NCBI GenBank assembly: GCA_937991535.1
Contig: CALKHN010000120.1
Location: 1 to 60,785 of the forward strand
Direction: 5' to 3'
DNA from: an uncultured Sphingobacteriales bacterium
GTDB lineage: Bacteria > Bacteroidota > Bacteroidia > Chitinophagales > Chitinophagaceae
Length of the DNA: 60,785 bases
This document shows positions 26,503 to 36,470 of the stretch, one piece after another. The notes below the pieces were generated by a model, which saw only the letters and a program-made list of their open reading frames with translations, was not told where the DNA came from and made no database searches. The translations under genes were made by a program, and so were the position numbers. Positions within the stretch are counted from its first letter, which is position 1. Each line of letters begins with the position of its first letter.

Positions 26503-28149
26503 ATGCCTGGTATTACTCAAATTAAGGGCCGGATTGTAGATGTTTTGCGGCAAACCATTTTTCCGGGAATAATTTCTTTTACCGGGGGTAAAATACAGGC
26601 AATACATAAAGCAGGAGACGGGGATAATAATGAGGAGGAACTTCCTTTTATTCTACCTGGCTTTATTGACGCGCACATCCATATTGAAAGTTCCATGCTG
26701 ACGCCTTCGCAGTTTGCGAGGCTGGCAGTGGTTCATGGTACGGTAGCCACCGTAAGTGATCCCCATGAAATTGCAAATGTATGCGGTATAAAGGGGGTAG
26801 AATATATGATCAATGATGGCAAAAAAGTTCCTTTCTATTTTTTCTTTGGTGCACCCAGTTGTGTTCCCGCTACTGAATTTGAAACGGCTGGCGCGGAGTT
26901 AAATGCCGGGGATATTGAAAAGCTGTTGCAGCGGGATGAAATTAAATACCTCAGCGAAATGATGAATTTCCCGGGCGTTTTGATGAGAGACACCGGGGTA
27001 ATGAAAAAAATTGCTGCTGCTCATAAATTAAACAAGCCGGTAGACGGGCATGCGCCGGGGCTCAGGGGTAAGCAGGCGAAGCAATATATAGATGCCGGTA
27101 TTTCAACTGATCATGAATGCTTTACAAAAGAAGAGGCATTGGATAAATTGAATCAGGGTATGCACATTCTGATCAGGGAAGGGAGTGCAGCCAAAAACTT
27201 TGATGCATTAATTGATTTATTGAACCACTACCCGGAAAAGATAATGTTTTGCAGTGATGACAAGCATCCCGACAGCCTGCTTGAAGGACATATTAACCAG
27301 TTGTGTGCAAGGGCGGTGGATAAAGGCATTGATGTGTTTAAAATAGTACGCGCGGCCTGTATTAACCCCGTTTTACATTATAAGCTCGAAGTGGGCTTGC
27401 TCCGGGAAGGCGACAGTGCGGATTTTGTATTGGTTAAAGACCTGGTTGGTTTTGAGGTATTGCAAACCTATATTAAAGGTGAGTGCGTAGCACAAAATGG
27501 TACGAGTCTGATTCACCTGCCTGGTAATAATGCAGAAAACCATACGGTGATTAATCATTTTTCCTGTAGCCCGAAGGCTGTAAATGACTTTTATCTTGCC
27601 GGGTCCAACACGGTATTACCAGTAATTGAAGCGCTGGATGGGCAATTGATTACCAATAAGTGGCTGAAAGGAAAATTGTTGTCCGAACCCGATCCTGCGA
27701 ATGATATATTGAAAATAGTGGTGGTTAACCGTTACAAAGAAGCTCCTGTTGCAAAGGGATTCATTAAAAATTTTGGAATAAAGAAAGGAGCCATCGCATC
27801 TTCGGTTGCACACGACAGCCATAATATTGTTGCTGTTGGCGCCGATGATCTTTCCATTTGCAATGCTGTAAACATGATTATTGCGCATAAGGGGGGAGTC
27901 AGTCTCTGGTCCGGAGACGGCGATCCCGGAAATAGTATATTGCCCTTACCGGTAGGCGGCTTAATGAGCAATGAAGACGGCTACCGGGTGGCAGGACAAT
28001 ATGCCGCTATTGACCGGGCAGCCAAAGCGCTTGGGTCAACCCTGTCGGCACCCTATATGACCCTGTCCTTTATGGCTTTACTGGTTATACCCCACCTGAA
28101 GCTCAGCGATAAAGGATTGTTTGACGGAGACGATTTCAGGTTAATGTGA
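26503..28149 (+). CDS. ade: Adenine deaminase
   Basis: 548 residues, full length. It converts adenine to hypoxanthine and ammonia in purine salvage. Metal and active-site motifs are in order: GFIDAHIHIESSML near residues 52-65, VSDPHEIANVCG, GHAPGLRG, STDHECF and CSDDKHP. The C-terminal adenine-deaminase domain (from about residue 380) is present, which separates it from plain amidohydrolases. It stands alone, without purine neighbours. Confidence 0.95.
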   Translation: MPGITQIKGRIVDVLRQTIFPGIISFTGGKIQAIHKAGDGDNNEEELPFILPGFIDAHIHIESSMLTPSQFARLAVVHGTVATVSDPHEIANVCGIKGVEYMINDGKKVPFYFFFGAPSCVPATEFETAGAELNAGDIEKLLQRDEIKYLSEMMNFPGVLMRDTGVMKKIAAAHKLNKPVDGHAPGLRGKQAKQYIDAGISTDHECFTKEEALDKLNQGMHILIREGSAAKNFDALIDLLNHYPEKIMFCSDDKHPDSLLEGHINQLCARAVDKGIDVFKIVRAACINPVLHYKLEVGLLREGDSADFVLVKDLVGFEVLQTYIKGECVAQNGTSLIHLPGNNAENHTVINHFSCSPKAVNDFYLAGSNTVLPVIEALDGQLITNKWLKGKLLSEPDPANDILKIVVVNRYKEAPVAKGFIKNFGIKKGAIASSVAHDSHNIVAVGADDLSICNAVNMIIAHKGGVSLWSGDGDPGNSILPLPVGGLMSNEDGYRVAGQYAAIDRAAKALGSTLSAPYMTLSFMALLVIPHLKLSDKGLFDGDDFRLM

Positions 28150-28259
28150 TGACAAACTATTGCATAATTTCCCATTTTTCAATTTTGCCTTTCACTATAC
28201 TGAACATAGGATGAGGAATAAGACCTTTTTTATTGTTCACTTCTATAAACTTAAGCGTG

Positions 28260-29639
28260 TCACGGATTTTTAGTTTGTTCAGCAGCAAAATACCGGTGAA
28301 AATAGGGGATGGTTTCTATGCCCTTATAAAAGTTAAAAAGGTCGAACTTTTCGTTTGGCGAATGGAGATTATCGCTGTCGAGCCCAAATCCCATGAATAC
28401 AATTTTAATCCCCAGTTCTTTCTCAAACAGAGAACATATCGGAATGCTTCCCCCGCCGCGAACCGGTATGGGAGCCTTTCCAAAAGTTGTTTCAATTGCT
28501 TTGGCTGCGGCGCGGTAGGCAGTTGAATCAACCGGTGTCATATAGGGTTCACCGCCATGATGTTCTTCTGCCTTTACAGTTACCCCGGCCGGGGCGATGC
28601 TTTTAAAATATTTCAATAATTTGTCTGTTATATCTGCCGATGACTGGTTGGGTACAAGCCGTGCTGATATTTTTGCATGTGCTTTTGCGGGTAATACTGT
28701 TTTTGCACCTTCGCCTGTATAGCCGCCCCAAATGCCATTGAGTTCCAGTGTTGGGCGGATACCGGTTCTTTCATTGGTAGTATATCCTTTTTCGCCCCAC
28801 AATGCCTCCACTCCAAGATCTTTTTTATATTCTGCTTCATCAAAAGGAGCTTCAGCCATCAGTTTTCGTTCTTCCTCTGTTGCATTTACCACACCATCAT
28901 AAAATCCGGGAATGGTGATATGGTTGTTTTCATCGTGGCAGGAAGCGATCATTTTAGCAAGCATTGTTATGGGGTTGGCTACAGCACCACCGTACACCCC
29001 ACTGTGCAGGTCGCGGTTAGCTCCTGTTACCTCTACTTCTATATATGACAGCCCGCGTACGCCTGTATCCAGCGAAGGCGTATCCATACTGATCATTGCA
29101 GTATCACTGATCAGTATTACATCGGCACTTAACAAAGCTTTATTGGATGCAACAAATTTGGCTAAGTGGGGAGATCCGATTTCTTCTTCTCCTTCAATAA
29201 TGAATTTAATATTCGTAGTTAATGTATTGGTCTTAACCAATGTTTCCAGTGCTTTCACGTGCATATAAAATTGTCCTTTATCATCGCAGGATCCGCGGGC
29301 GAAAATTTTTCCGTCTTTAATTACCGGATCAAAAGGACCGCTATTCCATAGATCAAGAGGGTCCGGAGGCTGTACATCATAATGGCCATATACCAGCACC
29401 GTTGGTTTGGATGCATCAACTGTTTTTTCTGCATATACTACAGGATGGCCTTCTGTTGAAAATATTTCAGCTTTATCAGCGCCTGCTTCCAATAATTTTT
29501 GTTTAACTGCTTCGGCGCATGCTATCATGTCTTTTTTATGCTCGCTATTGGCGCTTACTGAAGGAATACGCAACAGGTCCAGCAATTCATTTAAAAAACG
29601 GTCTTTGTTTTTTTGCTGGTAATCTTTCCATACTTGCAT
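28260..29639 (-). CDS. M20-family dipeptidase
   Basis: 459 residues, cytoplasmic, without signal peptide. Zinc-ligand motifs of the CNDP/M20 group are seen in order: VYGHYDVQPPDP, GSCDDKGQ, EGEEEIGSPH and the C-terminal HSPNEKFD. The lid domain lies between about residues 205 and 365. By family it hydrolyses dipeptides and needs two metal ions. It ends 110 bp from the stop of the convergent ade gene. Confidence 0.93.
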   Translation of the reverse strand: MQVWKDYQQKNKDRFLNELLDLLRIPSVSANSEHKKDMIACAEAVKQKLLEAGADKAEIFSTEGHPVVYAEKTVDASKPTVLVYGHYDVQPPDPLDLWNSGPFDPVIKDGKIFARGSCDDKGQFYMHVKALETLVKTNTLTTNIKFIIEGEEEIGSPHLAKFVASNKALLSADVILISDTAMISMDTPSLDTGVRGLSYIEVEVTGANRDLHSGVYGGAVANPITMLAKMIASCHDENNHITIPGFYDGVVNATEEERKLMAEAPFDEAEYKKDLGVEALWGEKGYTTNERTGIRPTLELNGIWGGYTGEGAKTVLPAKAHAKISARLVPNQSSADITDKLLKYFKSIAPAGVTVKAEEHHGGEPYMTPVDSTAYRAAAKAIETTFGKAPIPVRGGGSIPICSLFEKELGIKIVFMGFGLDSDNLHSPNEKFDLFNFYKGIETIPYFHRYFAAEQTKNP

Positions 29640-30129
29640 GATCTGAAATTTTAAGATGAAAGAGACGGAGGAACGAAATTAGGTGGTTTTTGCCATACAA
29701 AGCAGCAACTTCAGCAAGGGAAGCTGTTGTTATAAATACTGCTGTAAAAAAATTTGCAATTTTTTTAGGATTGGTTTTATGCTTGTAAGACGCAGCGCTT
29801 TATATTTGCAATCGTATTGCAAGTCATATATCAGCCTTTGTTGGTCCAACCGTTTATGGAAGGTTCTGACAAAGGCTGAGCCAATTAGAGGGCTATGTGG
29901 ATTTGATTTTTATGGTGAACATCTCTTCATTGTTGAATATTGTTACAACAAGATTAATTATATAATGGACTTGTTTTCCATTCATTGCTTTCGGGGGTGA
30001 TTGTATCAACATCTGTTTTGCTTCCGCACCGCCTGGCTAAGTTGAAATGCGCCTCTTACTTTCCAGTTTTGTGGTTAAAAGGAAATTTAATTTATCTTTA
30101 TAGCAATTGCATGCCATAAATTTATTGAG
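29640..30129. other. Intergenic stretch between dipeptidase and sugar-locus regulator
   Basis: 490 bp. It holds a probable dipeptidase promoter on the minus strand (caaa at 29698-29701 and cgaaatta at 29674-29681, read as TTTG and TAATTTCG with 16 bp between) and the 64-bp hairpin repeat at 29825-29888. No gene was found. Confidence 0.5.
29825..29888 (+). repeat. 64-bp hairpin repeat, copy 1 (left flank of sugar locus)
   Basis: Arms tcagcctttgt and acaaaggctga form a perfect 11-bp stem around an inner part that contains aacc/ggtt. A direct copy with one mismatch lies at 42613-42676, on the far side of the sugar locus. Confidence 0.85.
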
Positions 30130-31143
30130 ATGATAAGTATCAGGCCATCTTATCAGGAACTGAATAAAATATACTATTCCGACACCTGCAAGCCACTTGT
30201 GGCAGCCTGGAAAAAAGGAAGGGTAACGCTTGAGGCGTGGGCGCGTTCAAGCTACCCGGCAACTTACAAAATGGAAAACGGGGTCTTACCTTGTGTAAGC
30301 AGTGTTGGTTATTGGGATGCTACCTTTCCACAGGACTGGGGTTTGAACTGGCACAGAAATGAGGGGATCGAGATCACTTTTCTTGAAACAGGCACCATGC
30401 CATTCTCACTTGGTAATGATCAGTATATTATTCATCCCAACGAGGTTACCATTACACGGCCCTGGCAGCCGCATAAGCTGGGTGATCCTTATATCGGGAT
30501 AGGTAAGCTGTATTGGGTTATACTGGATGTAGGGGTACGCTGTCCTCACCAGGAATGGAAATGGCCTCCATGGATAACCCTTACAGCAAAAGACCTTAAT
30601 GAACTTACCGGGATGTTGCGTCAAAACGAACAACCTATCTGGAAAACCAACCAGGAGATCAGGAAATGCTTTCAAAAAATTGGTAACGTGATTACCTGCG
30701 ACAAATCGGGAGAAAAAGAGTCCTGGATTGCTATTTATATCAATGAGTTACTGATGCATTTCCTTGAATTTTTCAGAAATGGCCCTTTTCAATGGGACGA
30801 GAGTTTAGTGAACAGCAGCAGAACAGTGCGGCTTTTTATCAAAGATCTGCGCAAAAGCTATTTCGAACCCTGGACACTGGAGCATATGGCCGAATACTGT
30901 GGACTGAAGGTTACCCGTTTTGTACATTATTTCAGGCAATTGACTAATATGACACCTATGAATTATCTCACGCATATACGGCTGGAAATAGCAGCGGATA
31001 TCCTTGTAAGCCAGCATGCCAGGGGTATTAATGAAATTTGTTATGATTGTGGTTTTACAAGCAGTCAGTATTTCTCAACTGTTTTCAGGAAGCAATACGG
31101 GTGTTCACCCACCGCCTACCGTTATCTTCACTTAAAAAGCTAA
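30130..31143 (+). CDS. AraC-family regulator of the sugar locus
   Basis: 337 residues. The N-terminal half (about residues 60-140) is a cupin-like ligand-binding domain, with a WHRNEGIEITFLETG segment. The C-terminal ~100 residues hold two helix-turn-helix units (LEHMAEYCGLKVTRFVHYFR and EICYDCGFTSSQYFSTVFRK). It is soluble, unlike the membrane-bound regulator at 10.9 kb. Being the first gene of a one-directional sugar locus, it probably controls the transporter and SusCD genes downstream (inference). Confidence 0.9.
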   Translation: MISIRPSYQELNKIYYSDTCKPLVAAWKKGRVTLEAWARSSYPATYKMENGVLPCVSSVGYWDATFPQDWGLNWHRNEGIEITFLETGTMPFSLGNDQYIIHPNEVTITRPWQPHKLGDPYIGIGKLYWVILDVGVRCPHQEWKWPPWITLTAKDLNELTGMLRQNEQPIWKTNQEIRKCFQKIGNVITCDKSGEKESWIAIYINELLMHFLEFFRNGPFQWDESLVNSSRTVRLFIKDLRKSYFEPWTLEHMAEYCGLKVTRFVHYFRQLTNMTPMNYLTHIRLEIAADILVSQHARGINEICYDCGFTSSQYFSTVFRKQYGCSPTAYRYLHLKS

Positions 31144-31263
31144 TCACTTCTCACTGATCCTCATTTTGTGCAAATTTCTTCATTGAAATTAATTGAACAG
31201 TTATATTTTTTTTTTGAAATAGTATTGTGTTATCCGGATAACGGGGTTAATACTATTCGATAT

Positions 31264-32505
31264 ATGGAAACAGCTATCAACAAAAGGCGGCTTTTCAATG
31301 CATGTAGCCTTGCCCTCGTTGTTACAGCACTCACTTTTGCTATCAGAGCAAATCTTATGGGTCCATTGGGCGAAGCGTTCGGGCTCACTCCAAAAGCGAT
31401 CGGCGAAATAGCTTCCGCGGCATTCTGGGGATTTACGGCTGCTATGCTTATCGGCGGGCTTCTATGTGATGTGATAGGATTGGGAAAAATGTATATACTG
31501 GCATTTGTCGGCCACGTTGCCGGAATTATTCTAACCATTTATGCCACCGGCTACTGGTCACTCTTTGTGTCAACTCTGTTCGTGGGCCTGGGAAATGGTT
31601 TCGTTGAATCAGCCAGCTATGCAATGGTCAGCAGTATGTATACTACCGACAAAATAAGAAAAATCAACGCGTGGCATATCTGGTTTCCCGCCGGGATAGT
31701 GATCGGTGGCGTGCTGGCTTACCTGCTGACATTGTTGGATCTTGGCTGGAAAATACAGATGGTGGTAATGCTGCCCCCCACTATTGTATATGGGGCCATG
31801 TTCCTGAAGCAGCAGTTCCCCAGGTCCGAACGTGTTTCAATGGGCGTTTCAAACAGGGAAATGATTAGGGAGTGCCTGCGGCCACTTTTTATTTTTATGC
31901 TGTTTTGCATGTTCCTTACGGCCGCTACGGAACTTGGCACAAATCAATGGATCGTTGAATTGCTCTCTGCAGTTGGCGTGCCTTCCATATTGTTATTGGT
32001 TTTCATCAACGGTATCATGACAGTGGGGCGGGCAAATGCGGGGTTTATCCTGCAAAGGCTATCTCCTGTAGGATTGTTGCTGTTTTCTGCTATATTTTCT
32101 TTCATTGGGTTATACTGGCTGGGTTCTGCTCAAGGTTATGTTACGTTTGCTGCTGCAGGAGTTTTTGCAATAGGTATTTGCTTTTTCTGGCCCACAATGA
32201 TCGGGTTCGTATCGGAGAAGCTGCCCAAAACGGGCCCGCTTGGGTTGTCGCTAATGGGAGGTGCAGGGCTGCTGTCAACGGCCCTTGTATTGCCGTATTT
32301 TGGTCAGTTGTATGACCACCAGCTCACCTTCATTGCCGCAACGGACAATAGATTATTGCCCGAACAAGTGAAGCTTGCAGCGGGAGCTCGCACCTTGCTC
32401 TTTATATCTGCGATCCCTGCGGTGCTGATCGTGGCTTTCGGCATGCTTAAAATACGATCCCTGAAAAAAGTGTCATCACTTAAAATATCATCACTAAAAA
32501 AATAA
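31264..32505 (+). CDS. MFS transporter, sugar-type
   Basis: 414 residues from the ATG at 31264; the frame opens 32 codons earlier, but that part is not membrane-like in the family's way and the ATG precedes a normal cytoplasmic N-terminus (ETAINKRR). About twelve membrane segments. The locus context (SusCD, isomerase, 3-keto-disaccharide hydrolase) suggests uptake of a mono- or disaccharide across the inner membrane. The stop is 2 bp from the start of the isomerase gene, so coupling is likely. Confidence 0.85.
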   Translation: METAINKRRLFNACSLALVVTALTFAIRANLMGPLGEAFGLTPKAIGEIASAAFWGFTAAMLIGGLLCDVIGLGKMYILAFVGHVAGIILTIYATGYWSLFVSTLFVGLGNGFVESASYAMVSSMYTTDKIRKINAWHIWFPAGIVIGGVLAYLLTLLDLGWKIQMVVMLPPTIVYGAMFLKQQFPRSERVSMGVSNREMIRECLRPLFIFMLFCMFLTAATELGTNQWIVELLSAVGVPSILLLVFINGIMTVGRANAGFILQRLSPVGLLLFSAIFSFIGLYWLGSAQGYVTFAAAGVFAIGICFFWPTMIGFVSEKLPKTGPLGLSLMGGAGLLSTALVLPYFGQLYDHQLTFIAATDNRLLPEQVKLAAGARTLLFISAIPAVLIVAFGMLKIRSLKKVSSLKISSLKK

Positions 32506-32507
32506 CA

Positions 32508-33353
32508 ATGGCGAAATTTAGAATTACACTTAACATGGAGTACTGCCGCAGCGCAGACATGGGATTTGAAGCAGGTGTCAGGCAGGCGGCAGACCTCGGC
32601 TACCGTTACATTGAACCTATGGTGCATACCGGCTGGGAATTACTGAGCGAGGTAGGATACTTTCATTCATTTTCAATGGAGGAGGATACGCTTCTGATGA
32701 AAGAGACCTGTGATCGCTATGGCATTATCGTTAGCAGCCTAAGCGGGCATAGCCCACTGATGAAGCCCGAAGCTGCGGTTAGCCGCCTTACCCGCGCGAT
32801 TATCCTTGCCGATACACTGAATACCCGTTTCGTAAACACTGATGAAATGATAAAACCCGACTGGATGGATGATCATTTCGCACATGAAGTGATGAAATAC
32901 ACGCTCACAAAGGCCAACCTGGCCGCTCAAAGGCATGGGGTATATATCTGTATTGAACCCCATGGTGTTTATACCAGCACTGCAGAAGGCTTAATGCGGA
33001 TTGTTAACCTGGTAAAATCTCCCTGGATAGGCGTTAACTGGGATACCGGAAACTCGTACCTGGCCGGTATAGAAGACCCCTACGACGGACTTCAGGTCGT
33101 GCGGGACCACGTATATCATATTCATGCCAAAGACATCAGCATGAGCCACGGAGAAAAAGAAAGAGGAAAGGTATTTGGCACTCCTGTTGGCTGCGCATGT
33201 GGCGAAGGCATGGTAAACTGGGATAAGGTTTTTGAGATCATGGAGCCTGTGAACAGGGAAATCTTTCTAAGCGTGGAGTGCGGAACGATTGATGAAGCGG
33301 AACGGAGCCTGCGCTTTTTGGAAAACACGCTTGGCGATCTGCTGATCAAATAA
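32508..33353 (+). CDS. Sugar phosphate isomerase/epimerase (TIM barrel)
   Basis: 281 residues with the xylose-isomerase-like barrel. Four metal-ligand positions are visible in order: CIEPHGVY (Glu), NWDTGNSY (Asp), YHIHAKD (His) and LSVECGT (Glu). Members of this family act as epimerases, isomerases or, in 3-keto-sugar pathways, as lyases or hydratases. It has no signal peptide and should act on the imported sugar in the cytoplasm. Confidence 0.9.
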   Translation: MAKFRITLNMEYCRSADMGFEAGVRQAADLGYRYIEPMVHTGWELLSEVGYFHSFSMEEDTLLMKETCDRYGIIVSSLSGHSPLMKPEAAVSRLTRAIILADTLNTRFVNTDEMIKPDWMDDHFAHEVMKYTLTKANLAAQRHGVYICIEPHGVYTSTAEGLMRIVNLVKSPWIGVNWDTGNSYLAGIEDPYDGLQVVRDHVYHIHAKDISMSHGEKERGKVFGTPVGCACGEGMVNWDKVFEIMEPVNREIFLSVECGTIDEAERSLRFLENTLGDLLIK

Positions 33354-33399
33354 CCCGATAAAAATCAGTATCTACTAAAATAAAACCAAAACCACTACG

Positions 33400-36300
33400 A
33401 TGGAAAAATTAACACGTTTTAGCTATTTTTTAGTGCTATGCCTGTTTGCGTGGAGTAGCAGCTATGCACAGAAAAAAACTGTCTCCGGTAAAGTTTCGGA
33501 GCTTGAAAGTGGGAAACCGATCCCCGGTGCAAACATCATTGTAAAAGGAACGACTGCAGGTGTTGCAACCGGGTCAGCCGGAGAATATACGATCGTTCTC
33601 CCGGATGGAGCAGAGGTTTTGATCTTTTCATCTGTCGGCTACACTTCCCGGGAAATAACGGTAAACGGGCGGTCGGTAATTGATGTTACTTTAGAGGCGT
33701 ATGTTCAAAGCCTTAAAGAAACAATTGTTGTCGGGTACGGAGTCCAGCGAAGAAGCGAAGTGACCGGGTCGGTCAGCGTGGTTTCGGGAAGGGAATTAGA
33801 GGAACACCCCGGATTTAATGCATTGCAAAGCCTGAGAGGCAAAGTGTCGGGCGTAAAGATCTCTACAAATTCCGGTTCCCCGACCGGGAGTAACCGTGTT
33901 GTTATTCGCGGGATTGGTACGATCAATGCATCCACAAATCCCTTGTATATAGTAGATGGAGTGGCTCTGGATAATATTGAGACCATGAATCCGAACGACA
34001 TTCAAAGTATTGAAGTACTCAAGGATGCTTCAGCAACAGCTATTTATGGTTCAAGAGGTGCCAATGGGGTAATATTGGTAACTACTAAAAGAGGAGGTAC
34101 TGAAAACGGACTGAGACTCGAATATAATGGTGATTTCAGTATGGGTAGATTGGCACGGAAAATTGATGTAATGAATGCTAAAGAATTCATGGAAGTGCAA
34201 CGGATCGGTTATGAAAATGCGCCCATTTTCAAAAATTATGCTCCGGGCCAGGAACCGGTAATAGATTTAAGTGACAGGCGGATTTTCGACGCGCAGGGTA
34301 ACCCGTTATATGATACAGATTGGCAGGAAGAGGCTACAAGAACAGCGCTTACCCACAATCACCAACTTAGTATCAGGTCCAAAGGTGAGTCCGGTGCTTT
34401 CGGCGCTTTCCTGAATTATACTGATGCAGAAGGAATCTATCTCAATTCATGGACAAAGCGTGCAAGTGTTAAATTGGTTTACGATGTATCACTGGCGAAG
34501 TGGTTGTCTTTGGGAACAAATACAACGATAACCAAAACATGGGCAAATAACGTTTCCGAAACGGGTGGCGGTTTTCATGCCTCAAGAGCCATAACTGAAG
34601 TGCCTCCCATCTTTCCTGTTAAATGGCCCGATGGTACATGGTCTAACAGCACGGAGATCTCCGGCTTCACATTCGAAGGACAGCCCAACCCCGTACACCG
34701 GCTCCTGGAGGAAGATAACCTGGTCAACGGAACGCGGCTGTTTGGCAACTTGTTTCTTGATTTTAAATTGGCTTCTTACCTTCAATTCAGATCCCAGGTC
34801 GGTATCAATAACTATTTATCAGAGGACAGGTATTATGCACCTACTGATATGATCACTGTGGGCTTCCCTGATGGCTATGCCCGGATCAGCAATGGGAAAC
34901 AAACTTACTGGCAGAATGAGAATTATTTTACATATGCCCGTGAGTTTGGATCGCACCGGCTGAACGGGGTGTTAGGGGCAAGCTGGCAACAAAACCTTGC
35001 CAGCGGAAACGCTATGAGCGCAAGAGGCTTTACCAATGATTTCTTCAATTTTAATAATATAGGTGCAGCTTCAACTCAAAATCCGTCAACATCCTATGCC
35101 AACGACTGGTCAATGAACTCTTATTTCAGCCGTGCCACTTATACCTATAAAGACAGGTATACCGCTACTTTTTCAGGAAGAATGGACGGATCTTCCCGTT
35201 TCGGAAAGAACAATAAATACGGCTTTTTCCCATCGGGTGGGGTATCCTGGCTGGTTTCGAATGAAGAGTTCATGAGAAATGTGAAAGCTATAGATCACCT
35301 TCGGCTGCGTGCATCTTTTGGCGTTACCGGTAATACAGAAATCGGTTTGTATCGTTCGCTGGCAACCATTGGCTCTGGTACAACCCTGATCGGCGGGCAA
35401 AGAGTAGCCAGAAGCTTTGCACAGCGTCTTCCAAATTCTGATCTTGAATGGGAGAGAACGCGGCAGTTCGACGGAGGGATTGAGGTAACTATGTTTAATC
35501 AGACGCTGTTGCTGGAAGCGGATTACTACAGTAAATTAACCTATAATCTGATCCTGAACCGTCCTATACCTACTTCTACAGGTTTTGGTTCGATTACAGA
35601 CAATATTGGCTCAGTATCCAATAAAGGTATTGATCTTAAATTAACTACCAGGAATATAAATACTGAAAATCTTACCTGGTCAACCACCCTTAACTTCAAT
35701 TATAATAAAAACCGGATTGAAAGTCTTGGACTAAACAATGAAGATATTTTTCCCGGTCCGAACTGGGTTGCGGGAAGCCAGACCATCTTACGGGTAGGTG
35801 AGCCTGTTAACTCATTCTGGGGGTACGAAAGAGCTGGAGTGTGGGGTAGTGATGAGGCAGAAGAGGCGGCTAAGGTTGGCGCCATTCCGGGAGAAGCAAA
35901 ACGGTCTACCAAGAAAACCATTATCGGGAAAGGAATCCCAGATGTTACCGGAGGGCTTTTTAACCGGTTTAATATCGGGCGTTTTGACGCTTTGATAGAT
36001 TTGCAGGTTTCTTTGGGAGCCGACATCATGCAACAATTTCTTGCTACCGCTGAGGATCGCCAGGGACTCACTAACGGGATTAGCACTCAGTTATACGATG
36101 CCTGGGCGTCTGATAAGCAGAATACAATGGTTCAACAGATCCGTCACACCGTACTTTCCGGGCAAAACCTTCAGCCCGACACCCGCTGGATTTGCGATGG
36201 CTCTTATATCAGAGGCAACCTGTTCTCAGTAGGGTACAACTTTGGTCAAAGAATGCTTGCCACAATGGGGTTAAGCCAGCTAAGAGCCAGTTTGAGTTTG

Positions 36301-36453
36301 GAAAATGCGTTTGTTATCCATTCCAAAGACTTTAAAGGATATGATCCGGAATCCTCAACTTGGCATGGTGATAATTTTGGACAGAATATCTTTTTCTATG
36401 AATACCCCAAAGCGAGGACACTCACATTCGGGATAAATGTCCGCTTTAAATAA
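33400..36453 (+). CDS. SusC/RagA-type TonB-linked outer-membrane protein
   Basis: 1017 residues. A signal peptide ends near SSSYAQ. A carboxypeptidase-like regulatory domain follows (about residues 26-105, VSGKVSELESGKPIPGANI). The plug holds the family hallmark of SusC proteins, ETIVVGYGVQRRSEVTGSV and SIEVLKDASATAIYGSRGAN. The barrel ends TFGINVRFK. It imports oligosaccharides or glycosides together with the SusD lipoprotein encoded 17 bp downstream. There is no signalling (STN) domain at the N-terminus, so it is not a transducer. Confidence 0.97.
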   Translation: MEKLTRFSYFLVLCLFAWSSSYAQKKTVSGKVSELESGKPIPGANIIVKGTTAGVATGSAGEYTIVLPDGAEVLIFSSVGYTSREITVNGRSVIDVTLEAYVQSLKETIVVGYGVQRRSEVTGSVSVVSGRELEEHPGFNALQSLRGKVSGVKISTNSGSPTGSNRVVIRGIGTINASTNPLYIVDGVALDNIETMNPNDIQSIEVLKDASATAIYGSRGANGVILVTTKRGGTENGLRLEYNGDFSMGRLARKIDVMNAKEFMEVQRIGYENAPIFKNYAPGQEPVIDLSDRRIFDAQGNPLYDTDWQEEATRTALTHNHQLSIRSKGESGAFGAFLNYTDAEGIYLNSWTKRASVKLVYDVSLAKWLSLGTNTTITKTWANNVSETGGGFHASRAITEVPPIFPVKWPDGTWSNSTEISGFTFEGQPNPVHRLLEEDNLVNGTRLFGNLFLDFKLASYLQFRSQVGINNYLSEDRYYAPTDMITVGFPDGYARISNGKQTYWQNENYFTYAREFGSHRLNGVLGASWQQNLASGNAMSARGFTNDFFNFNNIGAASTQNPSTSYANDWSMNSYFSRATYTYKDRYTATFSGRMDGSSRFGKNNKYGFFPSGGVSWLVSNEEFMRNVKAIDHLRLRASFGVTGNTEIGLYRSLATIGSGTTLIGGQRVARSFAQRLPNSDLEWERTRQFDGGIEVTMFNQTLLLEADYYSKLTYNLILNRPIPTSTGFGSITDNIGSVSNKGIDLKLTTRNINTENLTWSTTLNFNYNKNRIESLGLNNEDIFPGPNWVAGSQTILRVGEPVNSFWGYERAGVWGSDEAEEAAKVGAIPGEAKRSTKKTIIGKGIPDVTGGLFNRFNIGRFDALIDLQVSLGADIMQQFLATAEDRQGLTNGISTQLYDAWASDKQNTMVQQIRHTVLSGQNLQPDTRWICDGSYIRGNLFSVGYNFGQRMLATMGLSQLRASLSLENAFVIHSKDFKGYDPESSTWHGDNFGQNIFFYEYPKARTLTFGINVRFK

Positions 36454-36470
36454 TTAAAACTGAATTAATC